The notes beneath the pieces are model-generated. The model was not told the DNA's origin and searched no databases. It saw nothing but the letters and a program-made list of their open reading frames with translations. From positions 186,001 through 250,000 of the forward strand of contig NZ_SNXE01000007.1 in NCBI RefSeq assembly GCF_004362405.1: DNA of 64,000 nt, in the 5' to 3' direction. The first letter of the stretch is position 1. Each line of letters begins with the position of its first letter. Both the position numbers and the translations under genes were made by a program. Source of the DNA: Roseateles asaccharophilus. GTDB taxonomy: Bacteria; Pseudomonadota; Gammaproteobacteria; Burkholderiales; Burkholderiaceae_C. This document shows, piece after piece, positions 44,967 to 54,175 of the stretch.

Positions 44967-46253
44967 ATGAGCAAGAACCAAGACCTGTTCGAACGCGCCC
45001 AGCGCGTCATTCCTGGCGGCGTGAATTCGCCGGTGCGCGCCTTCCGCGCCGTGGGCGGCACGCCCCGCTTCATCAAGCGCGGCGAAGGCGCCTACATCAT
45101 CGACGCCGAGGGCAGGCGCTATATCGACTACATCGGCTCCTGGGGCCCCATGATCCTGGGCCACGGCCACCCCGCCGTGCTGGAGGCCGTGACGGCCGCG
45201 GCGCGCGAGGGCTTCTCCTTTGGCGCCCCCACCGAGCGCGAGATCGAGCTGGCCGAGGAGATCCTCAAGCTGGTGCCCAGCATGGAGCAGGTGCGCCTGG
45301 TCAGCTCGGGCACCGAGGCCACCATGAGCGCCATCCGACTGGCCCGTGGCGCCACCGGCCGGCCCAAGTTCATCAAGTTCGAGGGCTGCTACCACGGCCA
45401 CACCGACGCCCTGCTGGTCAAGGCCGGCTCGGGCCTGGCCACCTTCGGCCACCCCACCAGCGCCGGCGTCACGCCCGGCGCGGCCCAGGACACCCTGGTG
45501 CTGGAGTACAACAACGTCGCCCAGCTGGAAGAGGCCTTCGCCCAGCATGGCGCCGAGCTGGCCTGCGTGATCGTGGAGCCCATTGCCGGCAATATGAACT
45601 TCGTGCGCGCCAGCCTGCCCTTCATGCAGGCGCTGCGCGAGCTCTGCAGCCGGCATGGCGCCCTGCTGATCTTCGACGAGGTGATGACCGGCTTCCGCGT
45701 GGGCCTGGCCAGCGCCCAGGGCCACTACGCCGGCCTGATCCCGGGCTTCAAGCCCGACATCAGCGTCTTCGGCAAGGTGATCGGCGGCGGCATGCCCCTG
45801 GCCGCCTTCGGCGCCAGCCACGAGATCATGAAGCACCTGGCCCCGCTGGGCGGGGTCTACCAGGCCGGCACCCTCTCCGGCAACCCGGTGGCCACGGCCT
45901 GCGGCCTGGCCACCCTGCGCGAGATCCAGAAGCCCGGCTTCTTCGAGGCGCTCTCGGCCAAGACCCAGCGCCTGGTGGACGGCCTGGTGGGCGTGGCCCG
46001 CGACAACGGCGTGCCCTTCAGCGCGGATTGCCAGGGCGGCATGTTCGGCTTCTTCCTGATGCCCGAGCTGCCGCAGAACTACCAGACCGTGATGAGCACC
46101 GACAAGGAGCGCTTCAACCGCTTCTTCCACGCCATGCTGGACGCTGGCGTCTACCTGGCCCCGGCGCTCTACGAGGCCGGCTTCGTCAGCGCCGCCCACA
46201 GCGAGGCCGATATCGCCGCCACCCTGGCCGCTGCCCGCACCTCGCTGAAGTGA
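44967..46253 (+). CDS. hemL: Glutamate-1-semialdehyde 2,1-aminomutase
   Basis: HemL converts glutamate-1-semialdehyde to 5-aminolevulinate in the C5 heme pathway, using PLP or PMP. The 428-aa product starts with the typical [19 protein letters not shown]. Further motifs are [35 protein letters not shown], the PLP-aspartate region [12 protein letters not shown] and the Schiff-base lysine in [12 protein letters not shown]. It is followed by a GTGA-overlapping HAD gene, which points to coupled translation. Confidence 0.98.
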   Translation: MSKNQDLFERAQRVIPGGVNSPVRAFRAVGGTPRFIKRGEGAYIIDAEGRRYIDYIGSWGPMILGHGHPAVLEAVTAAAREGFSFGAPTEREIELAEEILKLVPSMEQVRLVSSGTEATMSAIRLARGATGRPKFIKFEGCYHGHTDALLVKAGSGLATFGHPTSAGVTPGAAQDTLVLEYNNVAQLEEAFAQHGAELACVIVEPIAGNMNFVRASLPFMQALRELCSRHGALLIFDEVMTGFRVGLASAQGHYAGLIPGFKPDISVFGKVIGGGMPLAAFGASHEIMKHLAPLGGVYQAGTLSGNPVATACGLATLREIQKPGFFEALSAKTQRLVDGLVGVARDNGVPFSADCQGGMFGFFLMPELPQNYQTVMSTDKERFNRFFHAMLDAGVYLAPALYEAGFVSAAHSEADIAATLAAARTSLK

Positions 46254-46915
46254 ACTCGCTGGCGAGCCGCCGCTTCGAGGCGGTGATCTTCGATATGGAC
46301 GGTCTGCTGCTCGACTCCGAGCGGCCCATCCTGGAGGCCTGGCTGCGCCTGGCCCCGCAGCTGCGCCGCGAGGACTATCTGCTCACCGTGGGCCGCAACC
46401 GCCCCGACAGCCTGGCCGTGCTCAGCGAGCGCCTGGGCTCGGAGGCCGCCGCCCTGGCCATGTACGCCCAGGTGGATGTGGAATTGACGCAGCGTTTCGG
46501 CCCCGGCACCGCCGGCTTCCCGCTCAAGCCCGGCGCCCTGGCCCTGCTGCAGGCCCTGCGCGCGCGCGGCGTGCCCCTGGCCGTGGCCTCGTCCACCCGT
46601 CATGCCAAGGTGCTGGAGCGCCTGAGCCTGACGGGTCTGATCGACTTCTTCGGCCCCATCCACGGCGGCGATCAGGTGGCCCGCGGCAAGCCCCATCCCG
46701 ATCTCTTCGAGCTGGCCGCGGCCAGCCTTGGCATCCATCCTGCTAAGGCCCTGGTGTTCGAGGACTCCAGCTATGGCGCGCGCGGCGCGCTCACGGCCGG
46801 GGCCGGCGTGGTGCTGGTGCCCGACCTCAAGGCGCCCGATCCCGAGATCGCGCCGCATTGCCTGCTGCTGGACTCGCTCGACGCGGCCCAGGCTCATATT
46901 CCCGATTGGTTCTGA
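46250..46915 (+). CDS. HAD family hydrolase (beta-phosphoglucomutase/GPH-like)
   Basis: A 221-aa haloacid dehalogenase superfamily phosphatase. Motif I is [15 protein letters not shown] with the nucleophile and acid/base [10 protein letters not shown], motif II is VASSTRH, motif III includes the lysine in RGKPHPDLF, and motif IV is [16 protein letters not shown]. The first cap type resembles phosphoglycolate phosphatase and beta-phosphoglucomutase. The GTG start at 46250 overlaps the hemL stop codon. The substrate cannot be predicted. mpl starts 2 bases after it. Confidence 0.93.
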   Translation: MNSLASRRFEAVIFDMDGLLLDSERPILEAWLRLAPQLRREDYLLTVGRNRPDSLAVLSERLGSEAAALAMYAQVDVELTQRFGPGTAGFPLKPGALALLQALRARGVPLAVASSTRHAKVLERLSLTGLIDFFGPIHGGDQVARGKPHPDLFELAAASLGIHPAKALVFEDSSYGARGALTAGAGVVLVPDLKAPDPEIAPHCLLLDSLDAAQAHIPDWF

Positions 46916-46917
46916 CC

Positions 46918-48291
46918 ATGCACATTCACATCCTCGGCATCTGCGGCACCTTCATGGGCGGCCTGGCGGCCCTGGCCCGCGAGGCCGGCCACAAGGTCAC
47001 CGGCTGCGACGCCAATGTCTACCCGCCCATGTCCACCCAGCTGGAGCAGCTGGGCATTGAGCTGATCCAGGGCTTTGGCGCCGAGCAGATGGCGCTCCAG
47101 CCCGATCTCTTCGTGATCGGCAATGTGGTCACACGCTCCAGCGAAGGGCGCTTCCCCCTGATGGAAGCCATCCTGGACGCGGGTGCCCCCTACACCAGCG
47201 GCCCGCAGTTCCTGGCCGAGCAGGTGCTGCAGGGCCGCCATGTGCTGGCCGTGGCCGGCACCCATGGCAAGACCACCACCACCTCCATGCTGGCCTGGAT
47301 CCTGGAACATGCCGGCCTCAAGCCCGGCTTTCTGGTGGGCGGCGTGCCGCAGAACTTCGGCGTCTCGGCGCGCCTCGGCGAAGGCAAGGCCTTCGTGATT
47401 GAAGCCGATGAGTACGACACCGCCTTCTTCGACAAGCGCAGCAAGTTCGTGCACTACCGGCCGCGCACCGCCATCCTGAACAATCTCGAGCACGACCACG
47501 CCGACATCTTCCCGGACCTGGCCGCCATCGAGACCCAGTTCCACCACCTGGTGCGCACCGTGCCGCCCTCGGGCCGTCTGGTCGTCAACGCCCGCGAGGA
47601 GGCGCTGCAGCGCGTGCTGGACCGCGGCTGCTGGAGCGAGGTGCAGCGCTTCGGCGTGCGCAAGGAAGAGCCCGGCGCCCTGCGCGCCCGCGGCGAGCCG
47701 CAGGCCTTTGATGTGCTGCGCGGCGCCATGAAGGTGGCCCGCGTGGAATGGAGCCTGCTGGGCGAGCACAACCAGCTCAATGCCCTGGCCGCCATCGCCG
47801 CGGCCGAGCATCTGGGCGTGACACCCGAGCAGAGCGCCGCCGCCCTGGCCGATTTCCGCAATGTGCGCCGCCGCCTGGAGCTGCGCGGCGAGGTCGGCGG
47901 CATCAAGGTCTATGACGACTTTGCCCACCACCCCACGGCCATCCACACCACGGTCAACGGCCTGCGCCGCAAGATCGCGCCGTCCGAGCGCATCCTGGCC
48001 CTCTTCGAGCCCCGCTCCAACACCATGAAGCTGGGCACCATGAAGGCCCAGCTGCCCTGGGCCCTGGAGGAGGCGGACCTCGCTTTTTGCAACCAGGCCG
48101 GCCTGGCCTGGGACGCCAAGGAAGCCCTGGCCCCCATGGGCGCCCAGGCCCAGGTCTGCGAGGACGTGGAGGCCCTGGTGGCCGCCGTGCTCAAGGTGGC
48201 CCGTCCCGGCGACCATCTGCTGTGCATGAGCAATGGAGGCTTTGGCGGCATTCATGAAAAGCTGCTTGAAGGTTTGGCCGCCCAGACCTGA
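46918..48291 (+). CDS. mpl: Murein peptide ligase Mpl
   Basis: Mpl ligates recycled L-Ala-gamma-D-Glu-meso-DAP to UDP-N-acetylmuramic acid, recycling peptidoglycan. The 457-aa product starts MHIHILGICGTFMGGLAAL, has the P-loop AGTHGKTTTTSMLAWIL, the Mur central motif EADEYDTAFFDKRSKF and LNNLEHDHADIF, and the C-terminal VYDDFAHHPTAIHTT. The start at 46918 gives the canonical N terminus. A stable hairpin without a U run lies about 70 bases after its stop. Confidence 0.97.
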   Translation: MHIHILGICGTFMGGLAALAREAGHKVTGCDANVYPPMSTQLEQLGIELIQGFGAEQMALQPDLFVIGNVVTRSSEGRFPLMEAILDAGAPYTSGPQFLAEQVLQGRHVLAVAGTHGKTTTTSMLAWILEHAGLKPGFLVGGVPQNFGVSARLGEGKAFVIEADEYDTAFFDKRSKFVHYRPRTAILNNLEHDHADIFPDLAAIETQFHHLVRTVPPSGRLVVNAREEALQRVLDRGCWSEVQRFGVRKEEPGALRARGEPQAFDVLRGAMKVARVEWSLLGEHNQLNALAAIAAAEHLGVTPEQSAAALADFRNVRRRLELRGEVGGIKVYDDFAHHPTAIHTTVNGLRRKIAPSERILALFEPRSNTMKLGTMKAQLPWALEEADLAFCNQAGLAWDAKEALAPMGAQAQVCEDVEALVAAVLKVARPGDHLLCMSNGGFGGIHEKLLEGLAAQT

Positions 48292-48361
48292 GGGTCGCCG
48301 CTGAGGCTTGGCCGGTCCACGCGCTACGCCAGTCATGATGAAGATTCGCTGAAAGCGAGTC

Positions 48362-48376
48362 CCCCCGGTTCGGGGG
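48362..48376. other. Stable GC hairpin between mpl and the SARP-type gene
   Basis: A 6-bp stem CCCCCG / CGGGGG with a 3-base loop in the 135-base gap. It has no U run in either direction. It could end the mpl transcript or lie in the 5' leader of the large regulator. Confidence 0.3.
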
Positions 48377-48426
48377 CATCAGACCGGCGGTCGCAGCCTG
48401 GCTGCGGAGATACTGCCGGACTCGCC

Positions 48427-51400
48427 ATGGATGTCCCGCTCGCGCGCAGCGCCCTCGCCTCTCCTGCCCTCCCCCCGCCGCCCAGGCTGTGTCTGCTGGG
48501 GGGCTGCGAGCTCTTGATGGGCGATGGCGCAGGTGTCGAGTTCCCCTACGACAAGACCCGCCTGCTGCTGGCCCTGCTGGCCCTGGAGGCCCGTCCGCTG
48601 CCGCGTGAGCGTCTGGCCGAGCTGCTCTGGCCCCAGTCCCAGGGCGAGCAGGCCCGCGCCAATCTGCGCCGCGCCCTCTTCGACCTGCGCCGCCTGCTGC
48701 TGCAGCAGCCCGCCTCCGGCATGGAGGTGCTGCTCAGCGACAAGAAGCAGATCGCCCTGAACCCCGAGCTGGGCTGGCGACTGGACTGCCAGGAACTCAG
48801 CACCGAGCCTCCCGCGTTTTCCACCGACCAGCCCCCCAGTGCCGAGACCCTGAAGGCCCTGGAGGCCCAGCTCGACCTCTACCGCGGCCCGCTGCTGGAC
48901 GGGCTGGAACTCGATGGACTGCACGGCCTGCAGGACTGGCTGAGCCCCCGGCGCGAGGCCCTGGCTCTGACGGCCGGCCGGCTGGCGCGCCGCCTGAGTC
49001 AGGGCTGGGAGCTGGCCGGGCGCCACAGCCAGGCGCTGGGCGCCGCCCGCCGCGGCCTGCTGCTCGACCCCTGGAATGAGGCCTTGCTGCGCGACTGCAT
49101 GCGTCTGCAGGCCGAGCGCGAGCGCCCCGCTGCCCTGGCCCTGTTCGAGCAGTTCCGCCAGCGCCTGCAGGAGCAGCTGGGCCTGCCGCCCGAGGCCGAG
49201 ACCCTGAGCCTGGCGGAGCAGCTGCGCCGGGCCCCGGTGGGCGGGAGCCCGAGCGCCTCGCTCAACCATCCCTCGGAGCGCCGTCGCATCGTGGCCCTGG
49301 CCTGCGAGCTGGAGCCCGCGCCGGGCGTGGAGGCGGAAGCCCTGAGCCAGCAGCTGCCCGCCCTGCAGACCCGCTTGCGCGAGATGCTGCAGGCCCATGG
49401 TGGCTTTGTGCTGCGGGCCGAGGGCGGCGAACTGCTGGCCTTCTTCGGCCATCCCCGCGCCCTGGAGCAGGCCCCGCGGCGTGCCCTGGCGGCCGCCCTG
49501 GCCCTGCAGGCCCATCTGTGCGGCAGACCGCAGCACCCCGCCCTGCTCTGCCCACGTCTGGGGCTGGAGGCCGGCTGGGTCTATGCCGACCCTCGCCAGG
49601 GCTCACCCGACAGCGCCGGCACCCTGAGCCGACAGGCTCGTCGCCTGGCCCTGCTGGCCGAGCCCGGCGAGATTCGACTGGGCAGCGCCCTGGGCAGCCA
49701 GGCGCCGGCCGGCTTTCGCCTCGCCGCGCTGGCCGAGGGCGGCGCACGCCTGCTGGGCAGCGAAGGCCTGATGAGCCTGCCCCGCCGTACGCCCCTGATC
49801 GGTCGCCAGCGCGAGCTGAGCGTGCTGATGCAGGCCTGGCGCCAACCCGAGCTCGGCCCCCAGGCCCTGCTGGTGCAGGCCGAGCCTGGCCTGGGCAAGA
49901 CCCGTTTGCTGCAAGCCCTGCTGGAACACAGCGAGGCCACGGCGGCCCAACACCTGCTGCTGAGCTGCCTGCCCGAGTTCCAGCACAGTCCCTATCACCC
50001 CTTCATCACCAGCCTGCAGCAGCGTCTGAGCGCCCTGCAGCTGGCGCATGGCGAAGATGGCCCGAGCAGCCAGCGCCGCCTGCTGGCGGGCGTGGCGCCG
50101 GCCTTGCAGGATCAGCAGCCGCGCCTGGAGCGTTTGCTGCAAGGCAGCGACGGCACGCCATCGGGTCATGCCGAGCCCGACCGCCATGCGGACGAAAGCC
50201 TGCTGCTGGCAGCCCTGGGGCTGGGCCAGCCCGGGGGACCGGCCCTGCTGCTGGTGGAGGACCTGCACTGGGCCGACCCCTCCTCGCTCGGTCTGCTGGC
50301 CAGGCTGCGCCGCCTGCCCGCGGCGCCACGCCTGATGGTGCTGAGTTCGCGCGAGCCCGCCCCCAGCGCCCTGCCCGAACTGCCGGCCTTGCTGCTGGAG
50401 CCCCTGCCAGCCTCGCAGATGCAGCGCCTGATCGCGCATCTGGAATTGCGCGATCCGGCCCAGGCCGAGGCCGTGCTGCGCCGCGCCGAGGGCGTGCCGC
50501 TTTATGCCGAGGAATTGGCCCGCGCCCTGCAACAGGCGCCCGAGGAGCCCATGCCGGCCCGGCTCTGGGATCTGCTCGCAGCGCGGCTGGAGCGCGTGGG
50601 ACCGGCCGCTCGCCAGCTGGCCCAGGCCGCGGCGGTGATTGGCACCCACTTCGAACCCGCCCTGCTGCAATGGCTGCACCCCGGCGAGCCGGCCCCGACT
50701 CAAAGTGCCCTGCTGCAGGAGTTGCTGGATGCCGGCCTGCTGCAGGCCGATGGCGGGGGCTGGCGCTTCCGCCACGCCCTGCTGCGCGACGCGGCCTACC
50801 AATCTCTGGCCCCCAGCCCACGCCGTGCCCTGCATCAGCGCCTGGCCGAAGGTCTGCGCGGCCCCTTCGCCAGCCTGGGTGCCGAGGCGCCCGAGCTGCT
50901 GGCCGCGCAGCTGATGGCGGCCGAGGATGCGCGGGCCGCGCATTACTGGCTGCTGGCCGGACGCCACGCCGCGGCGCTGTCGGCCCATGTCGAGGCCTGC
51001 CACCACTTCCGCCAGGGTCTCAAAGCCCTGGCCCTGCCGGGCGCACCGGCTTCAGAGGACATGGCGCCGGCCCTGGAGCTAGGCCTGGGCTTCGCCCTGA
51101 TGGCCACTGAGGGCTATGGCTCGCCCAGCGCGCGCCAGTGCTTCGAGCGCGCCCTGGCGGGCGCCGCGGCGCAGCCGGCGGCACGCTTCCAGGCCCTGTG
51201 GGGTCTGTGGCTGGGCAGTCGCAGCGACACCGAGCCTGCCGAGCCGGACGCCGAGCGCCCCCTGGCCCTGCGACAGGCCCAGGGCCTGGTGCAGGAGGCT
51301 CGCGCCCAAGGCGATGCCGCGGCCGCGGTGCAGGCCGCCTACGCCATGGGCAACAACCTGCTTTTCCTGGGTCGACTGAGCGAGGCTGGGCGCTGGCTGG

Positions 51401-52263
51401 AGCGCGCGAGCCAGGACTCGCGCGGCCTCAATGCCAGCGCCCTGCTGGGCCGTTTCGGCGAACACGGCGGCATCACGGCCGGCGGCCTGAGCTGCTGGGT
51501 GCTGGCCCTGCAGGGCCGGGCGGAAGCCGCGCTGCAACAGGCCGAGCAGACCCTGGTGGCGGCGCGCGCGCTGCGCCACGCCCATACCGAGGCCTATGCG
51601 CTGGCCACCGTGGGCGTGATGCACCAGCGCCTGCGCCAGCCCGTGCTGGCCCTGCGCCGCGCCGAGGAGCTGCGGCGCCTGGCCCTGGCCCACGATATGG
51701 TGCTGTGGCAGGCCGTGGCCGGTCTGGTGAGTGGCTGGGCCCAGGCGGTGCAAGGTGATGCCGCAGGCCTGGCCCCGATACGCCAGGCCGCTGCCATGGC
51801 GGCGGTCGCCATGCCCAGCACCGAGGCCACCTTTTTGTCCATGCTGGCCGACGCCCAGCTGGCCCTGGGCTGGCATGCCGAGGCCCTGGACAGCCTTGAG
51901 CAGGCCCTGCCCAAGGCCCATCAGCGCCAGGAAGACTATCTGCTGCCCGAGCTCTGGCGTCTGCGTGCCCTGGCGGGGGCGGGCCTGGGCCATGAGGCGG
52001 CCGTCGTGCGCCGCGATCTGGCACGCAGCCTGCGCCAAGCGCGCCGCATGCAGGCCGAGCTGCTGCTGCTGCGCACCCAGCACAGCCGCCTGGCCTGGCA
52101 GGCGGCCGGCCCCTTGCACCGACGCGGCCTGGCCCTGCGCCTGCGCCGCCTCAGCGGCCTGGCCACCCTGGCCGATGGCCGCGACGCGGCCAAGCTGGCC
52201 GCCGACACGACGGACGCTCGACGCACGGCGGCATTCAACGCTGCGTCAACGCTCACTCCCTAG
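48427..52263 (+). CDS. SARP/BTAD, cyclase-like, AAA ATPase transcriptional regulator
   Basis: A 1278-aa multidomain protein. Residues about 20-105 form an OmpR-type winged helix of the SARP class (LCLLGGCELL, LAELLWPQSQGEQARANLRRAL), followed by a BTAD helical domain to about 270. Residues about 285-440 resemble a class III adenylate/guanylate cyclase domain that has lost metal ligands (ACELEP where FADLVG is usual, EGGELLAFFGHP where GDGLLAxFG is usual). An AAA ATPase follows with Walker A EPGLGKTR (Lys491) and Walker B LLLVEDLHWADP (Asp612), then helical repeats from about 870. It is Ala/Leu-rich throughout. Such fusions are known in actinobacteria and some proteobacteria, but targets are unknown. 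It is probably a signal-responsive regulator. Confidence 0.88.
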   Translation: MDVPLARSALASPALPPPPRLCLLGGCELLMGDGAGVEFPYDKTRLLLALLALEARPLPRERLAELLWPQSQGEQARANLRRALFDLRRLLLQQPASGMEVLLSDKKQIALNPELGWRLDCQELSTEPPAFSTDQPPSAETLKALEAQLDLYRGPLLDGLELDGLHGLQDWLSPRREALALTAGRLARRLSQGWELAGRHSQALGAARRGLLLDPWNEALLRDCMRLQAERERPAALALFEQFRQRLQEQLGLPPEAETLSLAEQLRRAPVGGSPSASLNHPSERRRIVALACELEPAPGVEAEALSQQLPALQTRLREMLQAHGGFVLRAEGGELLAFFGHPRALEQAPRRALAAALALQAHLCGRPQHPALLCPRLGLEAGWVYADPRQGSPDSAGTLSRQARRLALLAEPGEIRLGSALGSQAPAGFRLAALAEGGARLLGSEGLMSLPRRTPLIGRQRELSVLMQAWRQPELGPQALLVQAEPGLGKTRLLQALLEHSEATAAQHLLLSCLPEFQHSPYHPFITSLQQRLSALQLAHGEDGPSSQRRLLAGVAPALQDQQPRLERLLQGSDGTPSGHAEPDRHADESLLLAALGLGQPGGPALLLVEDLHWADPSSLGLLARLRRLPAAPRLMVLSSREPAPSALPELPALLLEPLPASQMQRLIAHLELRDPAQAEAVLRRAEGVPLYAEELARALQQAPEEPMPARLWDLLAARLERVGPAARQLAQAAAVIGTHFEPALLQWLHPGEPAPTQSALLQELLDAGLLQADGGGWRFRHALLRDAAYQSLAPSPRRALHQRLAEGLRGPFASLGAEAPELLAAQLMAAEDARAAHYWLLAGRHAAALSAHVEACHHFRQGLKALALPGAPASEDMAPALELGLGFALMATEGYGSPSARQCFERALAGAAAQPAARFQALWGLWLGSRSDTEPAEPDAERPLALRQAQGLVQEARAQGDAAAAVQAAYAMGNNLLFLGRLSEAGRWLERASQDSRGLNASALLGRFGEHGGITAGGLSCWVLALQGRAEAALQQAEQTLVAARALRHAHTEAYALATVGVMHQRLRQPVLALRRAEELRRLALAHDMVLWQAVAGLVSGWAQAVQGDAAGLAPIRQAAAMAAVAMPSTEATFLSMLADAQLALGWHAEALDSLEQALPKAHQRQEDYLLPELWRLRALAGAGLGHEAAVVRRDLARSLRQARRMQAELLLLRTQHSRLAWQAAGPLHRRGLALRLRRLSGLATLADGRDAAKLAADTTDARRTAAFNAASTLTP

Positions 52264-52345
52264 GCTTGCGGCATGGCCGCAGCAAGTGGCCAGCGGATGC
52301 CCCCGGCGCCGCCTCACACCACGCCACCTACTTCGGAGAAACCGC

Positions 52346-52903
52346 ATGCCCACCCTATCCCTCGCCCTGCGCCGCTTCGGCACCGCTGCCGCCCTGATGC
52401 TGGCGGCCCTTCAGGCCCAGGCCTCGCTGTTCACGCTGAGCGGCCAGATCGACGAGGCCCGCTCGCCCTTTGACCATGTGGACACCGCCAGCTATCTGGG
52501 CAAAAGCCTGAGCGGCCGTTTCGAGCTGGACCTGAGCCGGGTGGACAAGAGCCTGGATGAGCAGCTCATCCGTGTGGAGCAGTACAGCTTCAGCATCCTG
52601 GACTACGAGATCGAGATCAACCCCAGCCGCACCCTGAATGCGGTGTTCCGCCAGGGCAGCCTCATGGGCCTGAGCGGCAGCCTGGGGGGCTACCCGGGCT
52701 TTCGCCTGAGCGATGGCGGCGACAACGCCGCACTGGCTCGCTTTGCACTGTTTGACGAAGTGATCACCGCCAAAGGTTACTACCGCATCGAGGCCGGCAG
52801 CAACCCGGTGTCCGAGCCCGCCAGCCTGGGCCTGGGTCTGGCCGCCCTGGCGGCCATGGCCTGGTCGCGCCGTCAGCGTCGCGCCACGCTGCCGCGCGGC
52901 TGA
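52346..52903 (+). CDS. Exported PEP-CTERM sorting-signal protein
   Basis: A 185-aa protein with a signal peptide (LMLAALQAQA) and a C-terminal sorting signal: VSEPAS from about residue 155, a hydrophobic helix (LGLGLAALAAMAW) and a basic end (SRRQRR). The usual motif is VPEPAS; the serine at position 2 is a variant. Such signals are cleaved by an exosortase, linked to exopolysaccharide. The mature domain (SLFTLSGQIDEARSPFDHV, YEIEINPSRTLNAVF) has no clear family. GGAGA lies six to eight bases before the ATG. No exosortase is in the window. Confidence 0.87.
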   Translation: MPTLSLALRRFGTAAALMLAALQAQASLFTLSGQIDEARSPFDHVDTASYLGKSLSGRFELDLSRVDKSLDEQLIRVEQYSFSILDYEIEINPSRTLNAVFRQGSLMGLSGSLGGYPGFRLSDGGDNAALARFALFDEVITAKGYYRIEAGSNPVSEPASLGLGLAALAAMAWSRRQRRATLPRG

Positions 52904-52963
52904 GCCCTTGCCGCGGCTGCGGCTCGTGGCCCGGGCCGCACTTGCCGCTACCATGCGGCCACC

Positions 52964-54109
52964 ATGTCACAGCCGCCCCGCAAGCACCGCCCCCCTCGCG
53001 CCCAGCCCCTGGTCTCGGCCAGCCCGCCAGCGCCATTTCCGGGATCGAACACCCATGAGCCGGACAGCCACCCCGCCCTGCGCGATCGCTGTTTCGTGCT
53101 GATCCTCGTCGCCGTCAGCCTGGCCTTTGCCTGGATCCTGCTGCCGCTGTTCGGCGCCCTGCTCTGGGGCACGGCCATGGCCCTGGTCTTCGCGCCCATG
53201 AACCAGGCACTGCACAGGCGCCTGGGCGGGCAGAGCCCGACCCTGAGCGCCCTGATCTCGGTGCTCATCATCCTGCTGCTGGTCATCCTGCCCCTGATCC
53301 TCGTGGGCCTGTCCCTGGCCCAGGAAGCGGGGGCCCTGTATGCGCGCAGCAAATCCGGCGACTTCAGTTTCAGCACCCATCTGCAGCAGCTCTATGACGC
53401 CCTGCCCGCCTGGCTGACCCAGCTGCTGGACCGCCTGGGCGTGGGCAATCTCTCGGTGCTGCAGCAAAAGCTGGTGGCCGCCCTGAATCAGGGCAGCCAG
53501 TTCCTGGCCTCCAAGGCCCTGGGCTTTGGCCAGGACACCTTCGACTTCCTGGTCAGCTTCGTCATCAGCCTTTATCTGATGTTCTTCCTGCTGCGCGATG
53601 GCGAGGCCCTGCTGGCCCTGCTGCGCCGCGCCCTGCCCCTGAATGACCGCCACAAGGGCGCGCTGGGCGAGAAGTTCGCCACCGTGATCCGCGCAACCGT
53701 CAAGGGCAATATCGCCGTCGCCGCGGTACAGGGCGCCCTGGGCGGCCTGGCCTTCTGGTTCCTGGACGTGCACGCACCCGTGCTGTGGGCGGTGCTGATG
53801 GCCTTTTTGTCCCTGCTGCCGGCCGTGGGCGCCGGCCTGGTCTGGGCCCCGGTGGCCCTGTACTTCCTGGCCACGGGCGAAGTCGCCTCGGGCCTGGCCC
53901 TGATCGCCTACGGCGTGCTGGTCATCGGCCTGGTGGACAACCTGCTGCGCCCCCTGCTGGTGGGCAAGGACACCAAGATGCCGGACTATGTGGTGCTGAT
54001 CTCCACCCTGGGCGGCATGAGTGTGTTCGGCCTCAATGGCTTTGTGATCGGCCCGCTGATCGCGGCCATGTTCATGGCCATGTGGGCCATCGTGGCCAGC
54101 GAGCGCTGA
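52964..54109 (+). CDS. AI-2E family membrane permease
   Basis: A 381-aa inner-membrane protein of the AI-2E (PF01594, UPF0118) family. About 45 residues of Pro-rich, soluble N terminus precede paired helices (LILVAVSLAFAWILLPLFGALLWGTAMA), a central soluble segment and a cluster of helices after LVSFVISLYLMFFLLRDG. Some members export autoinducer-2 or exchange sodium and protons; most are uncharacterised. It ends just before a hairpin that faces the metalloprotease gene. Confidence 0.93.
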   Translation: MSQPPRKHRPPRAQPLVSASPPAPFPGSNTHEPDSHPALRDRCFVLILVAVSLAFAWILLPLFGALLWGTAMALVFAPMNQALHRRLGGQSPTLSALISVLIILLLVILPLILVGLSLAQEAGALYARSKSGDFSFSTHLQQLYDALPAWLTQLLDRLGVGNLSVLQQKLVAALNQGSQFLASKALGFGQDTFDFLVSFVISLYLMFFLLRDGEALLALLRRALPLNDRHKGALGEKFATVIRATVKGNIAVAAVQGALGGLAFWFLDVHAPVLWAVLMAFLSLLPAVGAGLVWAPVALYFLATGEVASGLALIAYGVLVIGLVDNLLRPLLVGKDTKMPDYVVLISTLGGMSVFGLNGFVIGPLIAAMFMAMWAIVASER

Positions 54110-54120
54110 AGACAAGAAAA

Positions 54121-54149
54121 AGGCCGGCGTGCCTGAAGCACACCGGCCT
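54121..54149 (-). terminator. Intrinsic terminator of the metalloprotease gene
   Basis: Read leftward, an 11-bp stem (AGGCCGGTGTG / CACGCCGGCCT, one mismatch) with a 7-base loop is followed by TTTTTC. It also lies just beyond the convergent AI-2E permease stop. Confidence 0.8.
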
Positions 54150-54175
54150 GCGCAGCGCCGCTCGCGCAGCGAGCC

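Noticed and set aside
43794-46199. Long minus-strand extension upstream of rubredoxin
   Set aside because: It is antisense to thiD and hemL; rubredoxin is complete in the last 57 codons.
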